DNA of 64,000 bases from Chlorohelix sp037138995 (GCF_037138995.1 NZ_JBAXHI010000024.1:1-64000); one strand, 5' to 3'; shown: positions 18,140 to 27,942, counted from the first letter of the stretch. The notes: generated by a model from the sequence alone, not told the origin. A program made the numbers and translations.

Positions 18140-19723
18140 ATGATCAATACCACCCAGAACTTCTACGAACATTTGCGTAGCCGTTTCGGGATTACTAATA
18201 CAAGACTGAACGAGTTTCTACATATTGAGCGCAACCGTTTATTCTTCCGCGATATAGATCTTACCCACCTATCCCATGAGTGGGGGTCGCCTCTGGAAGT
18301 CGGTTATAATCCGATTATTTCAACTCAGATATCCAACATGCAGGGCTATTTTGCTCGCGCTTTCCACAATAACAGGTATCAAGGTAAGTTTACATATTGC
18401 TATGCCAGCAAAGCGGCGCAATATGAAGATTTGATTCGCACTGCTTTAACCTCTGGGGCGCACTATGAAACCAGTTCCCCTATGGATATTATGATGGCGC
18501 GTTTGCATTGGAAAGCAGGTAATTTACCCTCTGATCGCGTTATACTATGCAACGGCTTTAAAACCCAACAATACGTGGAAAATATTGCGAATTTGAAGCG
18601 CGAAGGCTTCAAGAATATTATTCCAATTATTGAATCTTTCGATGAAATTGAGACGCTACGGCGCACAGGCTTGAACTATGAAGTAGGTATTCGCCTGCGC
18701 GTAGATAAAAGCATACTACCTGATGGCGATTTCTCAAAAGTTACCTCCCGTTTTGGAATACCGCGCCACGAACTTGGTAAAGTGGCTACTGCAATAAGCC
18801 AGACTCCCGGCTTAACTCCGGTTATGTTCCATGCCATGATTGATACTCAGTGTATAGATCGTCAGGATTGGGTAAAGGCGTTATTACTATCATTCCGCAA
18901 CTATTGTGACCTACGCCTGACCTATCCTACTATGCGTGCTTTCAATTTTGGCGGCGGAATGCCTGTACCTTACAGCCTTGATTTTCAATTTGATTATCAG
19001 GCGTTTGCGAACGAGCTAACCGCCGGAATTATGGAAATGTGCGCTCAGTACGAAATCCCGCATCCCGATATTTATGGCGAATTTGGGCGTTATACTGCCG
19101 CAGCTTATGGATTTGACCTTTACAAAGTGGAACTAGTCAAGTCCTCCCATAAATCGGATGTAAGCTGGTATGTAATCAATGGCTCGCTCATGTCCAGTTT
19201 GCCGGATACATGGGCGCTTAAGCAGCAATTTATCATCTTACCTCTAACCCATTTTGATCGTCCGGTGCGTAAAGTGTGGCTGAGCGGTATGACCTGCGAT
19301 TCTGATGATGTATATAAATCAGGAGAAGAGGACGATGCCGTAATGCTGCCGGAACTCTATCCGGGTGAAACATTGACCATCGGAGTCTTTATGACTGGGG
19401 CTTATCAGGATATGCTTTCGGGTATCGGCGGTGTTCATCATTGCTTGCTGCCGGAACCATCCGAACTGGTAATAGAAGAATCTCCAGTTACAGGAGCTTA
19501 CGAGTATCGCTGTACTGCGCCTTCCCAAAGTCTAAAAGCAATGGCTTCATTGCTAGGCTATCACAAATACATGCCATTGCTGGAAGAAAAAGCGCATCCT
19601 GCGCCTCAACTGGCGACGGTAAATTCGGGCAAAACCCGCGAGAATAGTATTTTTTCTTTTGGAAACCTGCATAAAGCAAGGCGCAGAGTTTTATCTTTGG
19701 TTGCTAACAGTCTGCTGAACTAG
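18140..19723 (+). CDS. PLP-dependent decarboxylase, biosynthetic arginine decarboxylase-like
   Basis: 527 residues of the alanine-racemase-fold (type III) decarboxylases. PLP lysine K91 in YCYASKAAQ, glycine-rich phosphate loop FNFGGGMP, phosphate-binding GEFGRYTAA and the dimer-interface TCDSDDV (C-x-S-D-D, cf. CxxD of ODC/ADC/DAPDC). The overall order fits SpeA-like enzymes making agmatine from arginine, though SpeA of E. coli is about 630 residues with an inserted helical bundle that is not obvious here. Diaminopimelate or carboxynorspermidine decarboxylase are alternatives. It stands alone, with a uORF upstream and a strong terminator downstream. Confidence 0.78.
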   Translation: MINTTQNFYEHLRSRFGITNTRLNEFLHIERNRLFFRDIDLTHLSHEWGSPLEVGYNPIISTQISNMQGYFARAFHNNRYQGKFTYCYASKAAQYEDLIRTALTSGAHYETSSPMDIMMARLHWKAGNLPSDRVILCNGFKTQQYVENIANLKREGFKNIIPIIESFDEIETLRRTGLNYEVGIRLRVDKSILPDGDFSKVTSRFGIPRHELGKVATAISQTPGLTPVMFHAMIDTQCIDRQDWVKALLLSFRNYCDLRLTYPTMRAFNFGGGMPVPYSLDFQFDYQAFANELTAGIMEMCAQYEIPHPDIYGEFGRYTAAAYGFDLYKVELVKSSHKSDVSWYVINGSLMSSLPDTWALKQQFIILPLTHFDRPVRKVWLSGMTCDSDDVYKSGEEDDAVMLPELYPGETLTIGVFMTGAYQDMLSGIGGVHHCLLPEPSELVIEESPVTGAYEYRCTAPSQSLKAMASLLGYHKYMPLLEEKAHPAPQLATVNSGKTRENSIFSFGNLHKARRRVLSLVANSLLN

Positions 19724-19752
19724 GAAGTATAATTAGGAAGTATAATCCGAAG

Positions 19753-19793
19753 ATGCTCTCTGCTTAAACGAGTTGAGAGCATTTTTTATTTTT
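19753..19793 (+). terminator. Terminator after decarboxylase
   Basis: Stem ATGCTCTC (19753-19760) / GAGAGCAT (19775-19782) with a 14-base loop and TTTTTTATTTTT downstream. It overlaps the stop region of the convergent kinase gene. Confidence 0.8.
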
Positions 19794-21546
19794 CGATAAT
19801 GCTAGGCATTGTAACCATAAGCGGTTGGGTAGTTACCTGTGGCATGGCGCTATTGGGAATTAATAGTTTAATGGTAGTTCCCTGCCCCAACTTGGAGGAA
19901 AGTTCGTATTGAGCATTGATTAAACGCGCCCGTTCACGCATGTTGAGCAAACCGAAGCTCCCACGTTCAATGTAATTTTTTGCAGTCGCTTCGCTATCAA
20001 AACCTTTGCCATCATCCCGGACGGTTACAATGGTCTGTATATCATTGTGAGACAAGCTTATCCAGACATTATTTGGCTGAGCGTGCTTCCGAATATTGTT
20101 AATAGCTTCCTGTATTATTATAAAAACGGTCGCCTCCGTATTGTAGGGTAGGCGAAGTGCGCTTTCGGTTTCAGTTTCCCCAAAACCTTCCACAATGAGG
20201 TGAGTTTCCCAACCCTCGGTTTGCAATTTTTCCACGTAAGCTTCAAGGGTAGGAATAAGCCCTTTAGTTTCCAGCATTAACGGTCGCAAGCCGAACATCA
20301 TAGTACGAATATCTTTGGCGGCTTGTTGCGCCACTCTCTCCATATCGGTCAATTCTTTGAGTAAACGGGTTTCCTCGTTGCCTGCTTGGTACAATTTTTT
20401 GATAAAATTGGAGCGCATCGCCAGACCTGCCATAACCTGTGCGGGACCATCATGTAAATCACGCCCTAACTCACGGCGCACTTCTTCTTCTTTAGCGATG
20501 ATTTTATCTCGTTCATCCTTAAGATCGGAATAAAGCTGGGCATTTTCAATAGCGATTGCGGATTGCGCTGCCAGTGTTAACAACAAAGCAAGGTCATTGG
20601 GGTTGAAAGAACCGCCATCTTGTTTGTTAATGACCTCAATTACGCCGATTGTTTTTTCACGTACAATCATGGGGGCGCACATAATTGAGCGAGTACGGAA
20701 ACCCGTCTTGTTATCTACACTTTGATTAAAGCGACGATCTTTGGTTACATCGTTTACGATAACCGGTTCTCCGATTCTTGCCACATAGCCACTAATGCCT
20801 TCGCTCATAGGCTGTCGCATCTGTTTCAGTTCATTTCCTGCTTCTCCGGTTGGGATACTGAAAACCAGTTCATTGGTAGCGCGGTCTAGGAGCATTAGGG
20901 TACAGGCATCCGAATGTAACATCTGGGCGGTGGTGTCCATAATTTGCCGTAGCAGATCGGAGAGATCCCGATTTTGGGTAATAGCAGTTGCTACATCGTT
21001 CAACAATACTAAATCTTCGAGGCGGCGCGACATATTAGTAAGGGAACGCAAGCTCGACCAAGCGTTTGCGGTAGCGCGGCAATATGCCACCAAATTAGGT
21101 AAGTCGGAAGTGCTTATTGTAAGGCTGATAGTGCCGCCCGGATCGGTGCGAGGCATTAGCAATAGCACCACCCCCATAGGTTGTATGGAGTTGGGATTGC
21201 CTAGCGGCAGCGTCAGAATACGCCGGGTCTGCTCTTGTGAGAATGACATTTCGTAAAGGGTGGGCAACTTGGGAACCCAACTACTGAGAGGGTTCTGCTC
21301 GGAAATGGGAATTTCCTGATTCAACTGGCTTTGCGCTTTAGCAGCTTTAATGCTTAAAAAATAGCGCAATAAACCCACCTCACCGCCTGCTTCTCGCCCT
21401 TCATCGTAATCGAAAAAGATAACCATACCCGTATCGGTACGACCAATTCTTAATCCTTCGTTAAGAGAGGCTTGCAGTAAGGAACTGGGAACCTGTAGCA
21501 AAGGCAGATTTGTAAGATATTCAATTAAATGCGAGGTGTTGAACAT
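19786..21546 (-). CDS. GAF-domain sensor histidine kinase (NarL/DegS class)
   Basis: 586 residues, no membrane segment. N-terminal region (1-170) of unclear fold, GAF domain (about 190-340), then HisKA_3 with phospho-acceptor H365 in RELGRDLHDGPAQ, and a HATPase_c domain with IIQEAINNIRKHA (N box), DDGKGFD (G1) and GSFGLLNMRERA. Such kinases phosphorylate NarL/LuxR-type regulators; no cognate regulator is adjacent, so it is an orphan in this window. The signal sensed by the GAF domain is unknown. The next gene (yggS) ends 33 bases upstream of its start. Confidence 0.9.
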   Translation of the reverse strand: MFNTSHLIEYLTNLPLLQVPSSLLQASLNEGLRIGRTDTGMVIFFDYDEGREAGGEVGLLRYFLSIKAAKAQSQLNQEIPISEQNPLSSWVPKLPTLYEMSFSQEQTRRILTLPLGNPNSIQPMGVVLLLMPRTDPGGTISLTISTSDLPNLVAYCRATANAWSSLRSLTNMSRRLEDLVLLNDVATAITQNRDLSDLLRQIMDTTAQMLHSDACTLMLLDRATNELVFSIPTGEAGNELKQMRQPMSEGISGYVARIGEPVIVNDVTKDRRFNQSVDNKTGFRTRSIMCAPMIVREKTIGVIEVINKQDGGSFNPNDLALLLTLAAQSAIAIENAQLYSDLKDERDKIIAKEEEVRRELGRDLHDGPAQVMAGLAMRSNFIKKLYQAGNEETRLLKELTDMERVAQQAAKDIRTMMFGLRPLMLETKGLIPTLEAYVEKLQTEGWETHLIVEGFGETETESALRLPYNTEATVFIIIQEAINNIRKHAQPNNVWISLSHNDIQTIVTVRDDGKGFDSEATAKNYIERGSFGLLNMRERARLINAQYELSSKLGQGTTIKLLIPNSAMPQVTTQPLMVTMPSIIEK

Positions 21547-21578
21547 CTGAAAATCTAGCGCAAAATGAGCAAACTTGC

Positions 21579-22265
21579 CTAGAAAATGGCTCGCCCTATC
21601 CGCACTAGTGTTGCCCCTTCTTCAATTGCTATTTCAAAATCATTAGTCATACCCATCGAAAGTTCCTTCCAATGTGGAATTGTAACATCATTTCTAATTT
21701 TATCAAATAGAACGCTTAATCCTTTAAAAACATGGCGGGTTTCTTCGGGTGCAGCTACATACGGAGCCATAGTCATTAAACCACGTAGCTGCAAATGGGG
21801 TAAAGCGAATAGCCGCTCGATTTGAGACTCAAGTTCGACCACATTGAAACCATGTTTGCTGGACTCTCCTGAAATATTAACCTCCAGTAGAATCGGCATA
21901 ATTTTGCCCTGTTCGTCACAATGTTGATCCAATACTTCGGCTAACCGAAGGCTATCCACCGAATGAATCATGTCGAAAAGGGCAACGGCACGTTTGGCTT
22001 TATTGGTTTGTAAATGTCCAATAAGGTGTAATCGTGCCGTACCGGGAGTATAAGGCAGTGGGGTAAACTTTTCTTCGGCATCGCCTATCCGGTTTTCGCC
22101 GAAGTCTAACAAGTCTAGGCGGCAGGCTTCTTCAACCATCTCACGGCTGACTGTTTTTGTAACGCCAACCAGCGTAATTTCTTCAGGCTTGCGCCCCGCT
22201 CGAAGCGCTGCTCTGCTGATACGCTTTCTAACTCGTTCCAGTTTATCTGCTAGGGAATCCGACAT
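21579..22265 (-). CDS. yggS: PLP-homeostasis protein, YggS/PLPBP family
   Basis: Pyridoxal-phosphate-binding protein without known catalytic turnover, buffering PLP and affecting amino-acid metabolism. 228 residues, normal. PLP lysine in LVGVTKTVS (about residue 37), FGENRIGDAEEKF, LHLIGHLQTNKAKRA, and SMGMTNDFEIAIEEGATLVR with the C-terminal VRIGRAIF. It starts 12 bases after the zinc-ribbon gene's stop and is probably co-transcribed with it. Confidence 0.95.
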   Translation of the reverse strand: MSDSLADKLERVRKRISRAALRAGRKPEEITLVGVTKTVSREMVEEACRLDLLDFGENRIGDAEEKFTPLPYTPGTARLHLIGHLQTNKAKRAVALFDMIHSVDSLRLAEVLDQHCDEQGKIMPILLEVNISGESSKHGFNVVELESQIERLFALPHLQLRGLMTMAPYVAAPEETRHVFKGLSVLFDKIRNDVTIPHWKELSMGMTNDFEIAIEEGATLVRIGRAIF

Positions 22266-22277
22266 TTTTCTTCAGGC

Positions 22278-22913
22278 TCAACCCATTTTCTTGCCACAAC
22301 TAGGGCAGAATTTAGCTCCCGCGGGGACTTTTGAGCCACATTCGGTACAGAACTGTTCTTGCGGTACAAGGTTATAGCCACAATTTGGACAGAATTTTGC
22401 GCCACCCGTATTTGTGCCACAGCTAGGGCAGGTTACCACCTGCTTTTGTTGCAGGTTTACATCGCTGACAAAATCGGTAGCCATTGCCTTTTCACGGATT
22501 TGTTGCACAAAAGCCTCTGATTTGGCAACCTCTATTTCGCCCTCTTTTTTAGGAGCGCAGTTGACGCACATGCCAACTTCCTGATTCCAACAAACTTCTT
22601 TGCAGACCCAAGTTCCGCAACGTTGGCATTGGTTAAATAACGGCTTCAACTCAGTTATAGCAACGTTAAAAGCGTCATCTCGCGCTTTTCCACGTGTTAG
22701 ACGATCCACTTCATCTGAACCGCTCGCAACCCTGCCAAATACTCCGCCAAACACATTGCCTAACCCACGTACAATTTCACCGGCTGCTCCCAATTTATTA
22801 GCTCGAAACTGGCTCATAAAACCGTTGCCGCAGCGGTCGCAGAAAAATTCAAACTGGAAACCGACATCTGTACTATGATCAGAGTAATTACGGGTGAATG
22901 GAATTGGAGGCAT
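22278..22913 (-). CDS. Zinc-ribbon protein with three CxxC modules at the C-terminus
   Basis: 211 residues. The front contains CDRCGNGF (about 26-33), a glycine-rich patch, and CQRCGTWVCKEVCWN with CVNC further on; the tail (about 160-211) contains CPSCGTNTGGAKFCPNCGYN and CTECGSKVPAGAKFCPSCGKK, tandem zinc ribbons. A structural Zn protein, possibly for protein or nucleic-acid binding; no enzymatic domain visible. Upstream of it lies an 11-bp perfect inverted repeat. Confidence 0.75.
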   Translation of the reverse strand: MPPIPFTRNYSDHSTDVGFQFEFFCDRCGNGFMSQFRANKLGAAGEIVRGLGNVFGGVFGRVASGSDEVDRLTRGKARDDAFNVAITELKPLFNQCQRCGTWVCKEVCWNQEVGMCVNCAPKKEGEIEVAKSEAFVQQIREKAMATDFVSDVNLQQKQVVTCPSCGTNTGGAKFCPNCGYNLVPQEQFCTECGSKVPAGAKFCPSCGKKMG

Positions 22914-22983
22914 GCTTATTATCTCCTTTTGCAGGAACTGTCGATTATAATCAATTTTTGATGCGACAGGCGCTCATTGTGCA

Positions 22984-23010
22984 GAATAGTTCTTGTCCGA
23001 AGAACTATTC
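22984..23010. promoter_or_regulatory. Perfect 11-bp inverted repeat upstream of zinc-ribbon gene
   Basis: GAATAGTTCTT (22984-22994), 5-base spacer, AAGAACTATTC (23000-23010). On the plus strand it is followed by ATTTTTATC, but no plus-strand gene ends here; on the minus strand no U-run follows. It may be an operator for the zinc-ribbon/yggS unit or a weak terminator of the preceding glycosyltransferase operon. Confidence 0.4.
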
Positions 23011-23149
23011 ATTTTTATCACATGAACGATTCATACTCGCATAATAACATTGCACTTAAGCTATTGCAATAATTTTAATAGGTAGTGGGAAACCTAGTAG
23101 CCTAGCCTTTTTAAATCCTAACTCGGTTATAAAACAGCTTGAAACAAAA

Positions 23150-24382
23150 CTATAGCGCTTCATCGAGTAATGGTGTAATCTTGCGCCAGTCGAAATGATT
23201 TGCAACAAACGCTCTTCCATTTGTGGCAAGTTCATTTTTCAAAGAAGGGTTTTGCAATAGGCGTATTGTTGCTGCGCTAAATTCTTGCGGATTATTAGCG
23301 ATTAGCGCCTCTTTGCCGGGGGTTATCGGTATGCCGTCTGCTCCCATCGTGGTAGTTAATACCGCTTTGCCCATTGCCAACGCTTCCAGCACTTTAAATC
23401 GCACACCGCCCCCCATTCGCATCGGAACGATGTATAGCTCTGCTTCCCGCACAAATGGACGCGCATCCGGCACTTGCCCGGTTACAGTGATTCCGGGTAA
23501 GTTCGCCAACGCTTGTACTGCTGGAGCGGGTCTGCGCCCGACTATGTAGAAGGTTGCTTCGGGTTTTGCCAGCCTAATTTTGCTCCATATCTCATTAGCA
23601 AACCAAACCACCGCATCCACATTTGGTCTGAAATCCATTGAACCGGTAAAAACCAATCGTTTTGGCAACTCTACGGCAGTAGGGTCAGGTGCATATTCTT
23701 CAAGGTCTATCCCGTTTGGAATTACCTTGATTTGTGCATCTGGGGATAGACTGAGCAGTGCCTTGCGGTCATTATCGCTCACTGCAATTGCAGCATCAAA
23801 GAAGCCCAAAGCCTCAGATTCATATTTATTCAAACGTTGTGTTTGGATATAGCTGTAAAGCGCGGTAGGGTAACGGCGCAAGCCTGTTTTGAAGTCGCTC
23901 TCATAAGCGCGTTTCTGCAATAAATACTCAGCATTATGCTCATCTAAAACCAGTTTTGGGCGCGAAATACCCGAATTTTTGAAAAGCTCATGCACGAATG
24001 GCGCAAGTTCCAACGCCTCACACAGTAAAACATCCGGTTTAAATTCTGTAACCAAGCGGTTGAGCTTTTCCTGAAAATGGGATGAAACCAAACGCAATGC
24101 CAAATCAGGTAAAGGATTCAGCGCAAGGCTTTGTACTCGCTTTATTTTCGAGCGAACCGGAGGGTGTGCTACAAATTCTACTCGTGTGCAATATTTGGAA
24201 AGTTCGGCATAGGCAGCCTCGTGACTTTCTTCGATTTCTTCAGGGCGGACAAAGCTGAGTAAGGCGATGTTGTATTTGCCGGTTGCGCCAAGATATTTGA
24301 TAAAGTTATAATTGCGAATTGGCGCCCCTTGGTCAGGTGGGAAAGGGTTTTGAGGGGTCAGAATCAGAATTTTGCGTGACAT
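23150..24382 (-). CDS. GT4-type glycosyltransferase (GT-B fold)
   Basis: 410 residues. N-terminal Rossmann domain starts KILILTPQNPFPPDQGAPIRN; the C-terminal nucleotide-sugar domain includes VIPNGIDLEEY, LVFTGSMDFRPNVDAV and the EX7E-like region RMGGGVRFKVLEALAMGKAV. Donor and acceptor are unknown. It starts 3 bases before the next gene on the strand (dgkA stop at 24386), so it is the last gene of the pgpH-ybeY-dgkA operon. Confidence 0.85.
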   Translation of the reverse strand: MSRKILILTPQNPFPPDQGAPIRNYNFIKYLGATGKYNIALLSFVRPEEIEESHEAAYAELSKYCTRVEFVAHPPVRSKIKRVQSLALNPLPDLALRLVSSHFQEKLNRLVTEFKPDVLLCEALELAPFVHELFKNSGISRPKLVLDEHNAEYLLQKRAYESDFKTGLRRYPTALYSYIQTQRLNKYESEALGFFDAAIAVSDNDRKALLSLSPDAQIKVIPNGIDLEEYAPDPTAVELPKRLVFTGSMDFRPNVDAVVWFANEIWSKIRLAKPEATFYIVGRRPAPAVQALANLPGITVTGQVPDARPFVREAELYIVPMRMGGGVRFKVLEALAMGKAVLTTTMGADGIPITPGKEALIANNPQEFSAATIRLLQNPSLKNELATNGRAFVANHFDWRKITPLLDEAL

Positions 24383-24385
24383 TAT

Positions 24386-24790
24386 TTACCCGCCAAAAAA
24401 CCAATGTAGTAAGTGAGGCAAGAAAATTACCAGCCCTACCCCAACTGAGAACATTGCTGATACCAGTACCGCTCCTGCCGCCGCATCCTTTGCCACTTTT
24501 GCCAAATGATGGTATTCAAGAGTGTGCATATCCACGATGGCTTCTGCAACAGTATTTACCATTTCGAGGCTGTAAACCAGCGCCATAATTGTTAGCAGGC
24601 AAGCCCATTCCACTAAGGTAACACCAAGTAGGCAACCCACTATTACAACAGCTATGCCTACTAACAGATGTACCCGCATGTTGCGCTGCGTTCGTAAAAC
24701 ATACCAGATACCTTGCCAAGCATAGTAAAAGCTTTTGAAAAAAGTAGCACGCTTAACCTGAGGAGCGCTAGGCTTATTTGCCTGTTTCAT
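24386..24790 (-). CDS. dgkA: Diacylglycerol/undecaprenol kinase family membrane protein
   Basis: 134 residues with three membrane helices. The hallmark stretch LEMVNTVAEAIVD (catalytic Glu and Asn) and HLAKVAKDAAAGAVL identify the prokaryotic DgkA family, which phosphorylates diacylglycerol or, in Gram-positive-like members, undecaprenol. The ybeY-dgkA order after pgpH is a widely conserved operon. Confidence 0.93.
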   Translation of the reverse strand: MKQANKPSAPQVKRATFFKSFYYAWQGIWYVLRTQRNMRVHLLVGIAVVIVGCLLGVTLVEWACLLTIMALVYSLEMVNTVAEAIVDMHTLEYHHLAKVAKDAAAGAVLVSAMFSVGVGLVIFLPHLLHWFFGG

Positions 24791-24792
24791 TT

Positions 24793-25284
24793 CTACTTTC
24801 CGTCCAGAGTTTTCGAGGCAATTTCTTCTTTAGCTCGCATTACCTCACGATCGGCATCTTTTTCATGGTCGTAGCCTAGTAAGTGGAATACGCCATGAAT
24901 AACCAATTCTTGCACTTCGCGAGTGACGCTATTTCCAAACTCAGGCGCTTGTCGCTCCGCTTGCGGATATGAGATGATAATGTCTCCCAGATAGCGGGTT
25001 GCTTGTGCGTCAGGAGGGAGCGCAAAAATGCTATTTTCCTGCGATTCTTCTGCCGCAAAACTCAATACATCTGTAGTATTGTCAACGTTGCGGTAGCTAT
25101 TATTGAGTTGGCGCACTTCCTCATCATCGCTAATTGCTACCGATAATTCGATAGATTGATTCTCAAGACCCTCGGCGTATAGCACAGCAGTAGCGGCAGC
25201 AATTACTTCCGTGTGGTTCAGTTGCGTTTCAAATTGCTCGGCTATATCACAATGTATCAAGAAATTTTCACTTAAAGAAATCAC
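24793..25284 (-). CDS. ybeY: Endoribonuclease YbeY (rRNA maturation factor)
   Basis: 163 residues. Zinc motif HGVFHLLGYDHEKDAD (H3XH5XH-type) near residues 131-146. Acts in 16S rRNA 3'-end maturation and ribosome quality control. Start ATG at 25284; its start lies only 4 bases after the pgpH stop and the dgkA gene follows by 2 bases, so translation is likely coupled. Confidence 0.95.
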   Translation of the reverse strand: MISLSENFLIHCDIAEQFETQLNHTEVIAAATAVLYAEGLENQSIELSVAISDDEEVRQLNNSYRNVDNTTDVLSFAAEESQENSIFALPPDAQATRYLGDIIISYPQAERQAPEFGNSVTREVQELVIHGVFHLLGYDHEKDADREVMRAKEEIASKTLDGK

Positions 25285-25288
25285 TTTT

Positions 25289-27838
25289 TTACTCTTCTGT
25301 ATTTTGTTGTACCCGATTTATGCGCTGTCCTGCTCCACCAATTCCCCCTGTACCTTTACGTTGGTTATTATTACCGTTTGTTTTTGGGTTATCTATCTCA
25401 GGCGGCATAGTGGATTCTTTTTCAATATAACCGCTATCGGCGGCTCCTTCAGTAAGGGTGGGAACAGGTTTATCAGGGGACAACTCTATCACCGTAGCTG
25501 TAACTATTTTGTTTTCTGCTCCAACTTTAGTATCAAGTTGTTCATTATAATCTACGCGAGGGTGGTAAATGCTGGTTAATTGCTCAATGAATTGCTGTCG
25601 GGTGCGCTCGATTTCTCGCAATGTCAGGTCACATTCATCAAGTTGATTATCCTTAACACGGTCATCGAATATTTTATTTACAACTTCAGTAATGCTAAGC
25701 GACTTTTTTAAGTCCGATTCAGGTTTGATTACCTGCACTTCTGGCGTTTTGCCGGTGAGTATTCGCCCACTTTGCACATTGGCGCGTACAGCCGCTTCAC
25801 AACCATCCGCCAGCATAACCAATGCCGCGATTTTGGTTTGAGGTTTAGGTCCCGGATAACGAAAATCCAACTCCTCCATATCCAAACCCATTTGCAGTGC
25901 CTTGTTATAGAAATAGCTGATAACGCAGGTTCCATGATGCTGTTGAATGATGTCCACTACCCGCTCTGGCAAGTTGTGTTCTTTTGCTAATTCTATGCCA
26001 TACTCTACGTGGCGTTTTATTATTCGCACACTCTCACGCGGGTCAAGCGTGTCATGAATATTGGGACGATTGCCCTGATTGTCTATAAAGTAATTAGGAC
26101 ATTCAAGTTTGCCGATGTCGTGGTAGTATGCGCTTACTCTTGCCAGTAAAGAATCACCTTCTAATCGTTCGGCAGCCTGTTCCGCCAAACTACCTACCAG
26201 CATGCTGTGGTGGTATGTGCCGGGCGCATCTCGCATCAACTGACGTAACAAGGGTTGGTTGGGGTGTGAAAGTTCCATTAGGACAATTGGAGAGGTTACA
26301 CCAAGCGCCCTTCCCAATACGCTAAAAGTAAAGAAGGCAAGGCTCGCGCTTAATAGCCCGTTTACCAAACTGAAGATTAGCAATAGACCGATATTGCCCG
26401 GTTGTATATTGCCTAGAATAAGCGTGTAGAAAAGACCTGCCAGAAATTGAATGCCTGCGCTGGCAACTCCCGCAAAGGCGAAATATATGGTACGTTCAGC
26501 TTTCCATAAGGTTAGCGCTCCTACCAGACCGCCACAGAAATATACCAGCATTAGCTCAGGCGATTTTCCTTCCAACCCTGCTACCAACGCAGGTATTAAC
26601 GCCACCATTAGCCCTACATTGATATTTATCAACGTAGTAACCGACATGCTGATTCCGGCGATGGGTAAAAGATATGGCAGCAAACTATGGTCGGAAGTGT
26701 CCACCAGTAAACGAATACCGATAGCCGCCAATATCATAGAAAAGGTTATGAAGCCTAATATTTTGTAATTTTTCCATAGGGTGTTATAAATTACGCCTAT
26801 ATAGCTACATAACAGAAAGAGTAAAAGCGCAATTACCCCAACCACTCCGAAAATATAAGTCCATTCATTTAGGCTGTTCCTTAGTCCATAACGTTCCATG
26901 CTTTCGACATGGATAGGTTGGATTAGCTCGCCTTTTCTGACTATAACTTGCCCCTTTGTAAGATTCTGAGTAACCGATTGGGTGCTTTCTCTTGCCAGAA
27001 TCTGGTTTCGTTTGGTGGCTTCTATATCAAGGATTGCGTTGGAAACAATAAAGGGGCGGACTAAAGCTACTACCAAACGACGGTCTTGAATATTTAGCTG
27101 TGCAAAGGTTGTGGGTAAACTGGAAGGGTTACTGACTTCAAGATTTAGCCGATTTAGTTCCTCGCTGAGTTTGCCGGGTATAATCTGGCGGCTCATAACA
27201 GTATTGAAGGTGCTGCGAACTTCTGCGGATACACTATCCCAATCACCTGCACTAAGTGAAGCAAGCGCACTCAGGTCCTCTTCTGCTAAGCGTGCATTAA
27301 CGATTTGGGACTGAATCTTCATAGAGGCAAAAGCCAGCGGACCGGTACTTCTGGCAGCAGTTATGAGGTCAAGTACAGTCAGCATCGCATTCCGCTGGTT
27401 GGAGATGCTTACTTCGTCACGCTTGTAAACGTTGTTGGTTGGGTTATCTGCGTTGAGTTCACGCGCCTCATCCGTTAGGATTTTACTGCTATAGCTGAGG
27501 TTACGCGGTGCTACTACGTCATCAAGCGCTACCTCACCGGCGGATTGCTTATAAACCGCTTTTACATCAACCTGCCATAGCAGTGCAATAGCTATACCGG
27601 TGAGGCTGAAAAAAGCAAAGATAAACGCGGTCAAGCGACGCGCCAACAAGGATCTATCTGTAAGATTAATTAGCAATTTTAGCCAGATATTTTTTGAGCC
27701 GTTTCTTTTAATATTTGGGGTAAATTTAAGTTCAGCGGTATCCTTTTCTGCTAGATTCTGCTTACTCTTTGTTTTGGAAGGTGATTTAGTTTTTTTCTGC
27801 TGGTCGGGTTTCTGCTTACTTTTTTTCAATAAGCTCAT
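25289..27838 (-). CDS. pgpH: 7TM-HD family phosphohydrolase (PgpH-like)
   Basis: 849 residues. N-terminal cytosolic basic tail, one membrane helix (about 70-90), a large extracytoplasmic 7TMR-HDED-type region, seven membrane helices (about 325-520), then a cytosolic HD domain with HH-SM (GTYHHSMLVG), the HD pair in SAYYHDIGKLE, and downstream histidines in IQQHHGT. Homologues hydrolyse c-di-AMP. The C-terminal about 60 residues are Asn/Gly-rich. It heads the pgpH-ybeY-dgkA-GT4 operon; TAGGT lies about 8 bases before the ATG. Confidence 0.93.
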   Translation of the reverse strand: MSLLKKSKQKPDQQKKTKSPSKTKSKQNLAEKDTAELKFTPNIKRNGSKNIWLKLLINLTDRSLLARRLTAFIFAFFSLTGIAIALLWQVDVKAVYKQSAGEVALDDVVAPRNLSYSSKILTDEARELNADNPTNNVYKRDEVSISNQRNAMLTVLDLITAARSTGPLAFASMKIQSQIVNARLAEEDLSALASLSAGDWDSVSAEVRSTFNTVMSRQIIPGKLSEELNRLNLEVSNPSSLPTTFAQLNIQDRRLVVALVRPFIVSNAILDIEATKRNQILARESTQSVTQNLTKGQVIVRKGELIQPIHVESMERYGLRNSLNEWTYIFGVVGVIALLLFLLCSYIGVIYNTLWKNYKILGFITFSMILAAIGIRLLVDTSDHSLLPYLLPIAGISMSVTTLININVGLMVALIPALVAGLEGKSPELMLVYFCGGLVGALTLWKAERTIYFAFAGVASAGIQFLAGLFYTLILGNIQPGNIGLLLIFSLVNGLLSASLAFFTFSVLGRALGVTSPIVLMELSHPNQPLLRQLMRDAPGTYHHSMLVGSLAEQAAERLEGDSLLARVSAYYHDIGKLECPNYFIDNQGNRPNIHDTLDPRESVRIIKRHVEYGIELAKEHNLPERVVDIIQQHHGTCVISYFYNKALQMGLDMEELDFRYPGPKPQTKIAALVMLADGCEAAVRANVQSGRILTGKTPEVQVIKPESDLKKSLSITEVVNKIFDDRVKDNQLDECDLTLREIERTRQQFIEQLTSIYHPRVDYNEQLDTKVGAENKIVTATVIELSPDKPVPTLTEGAADSGYIEKESTMPPEIDNPKTNGNNNQRKGTGGIGGAGQRINRVQQNTEE

Positions 27839-27942
27839 ATTTTTACCTAGATTTTGGAAATTTTATTTGGTTACATTTTCGACTTCAATTTATCCCGACG
27901 CAGCCTTATTTTATCGTAACATGAGGCAAACTACAACACAAT

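Noticed and set aside
19724..19747. Direct repeat AGGAAGTATAAT
   Set aside because: Two short copies only, at the 3' end of the decarboxylase; probably local duplication without function.
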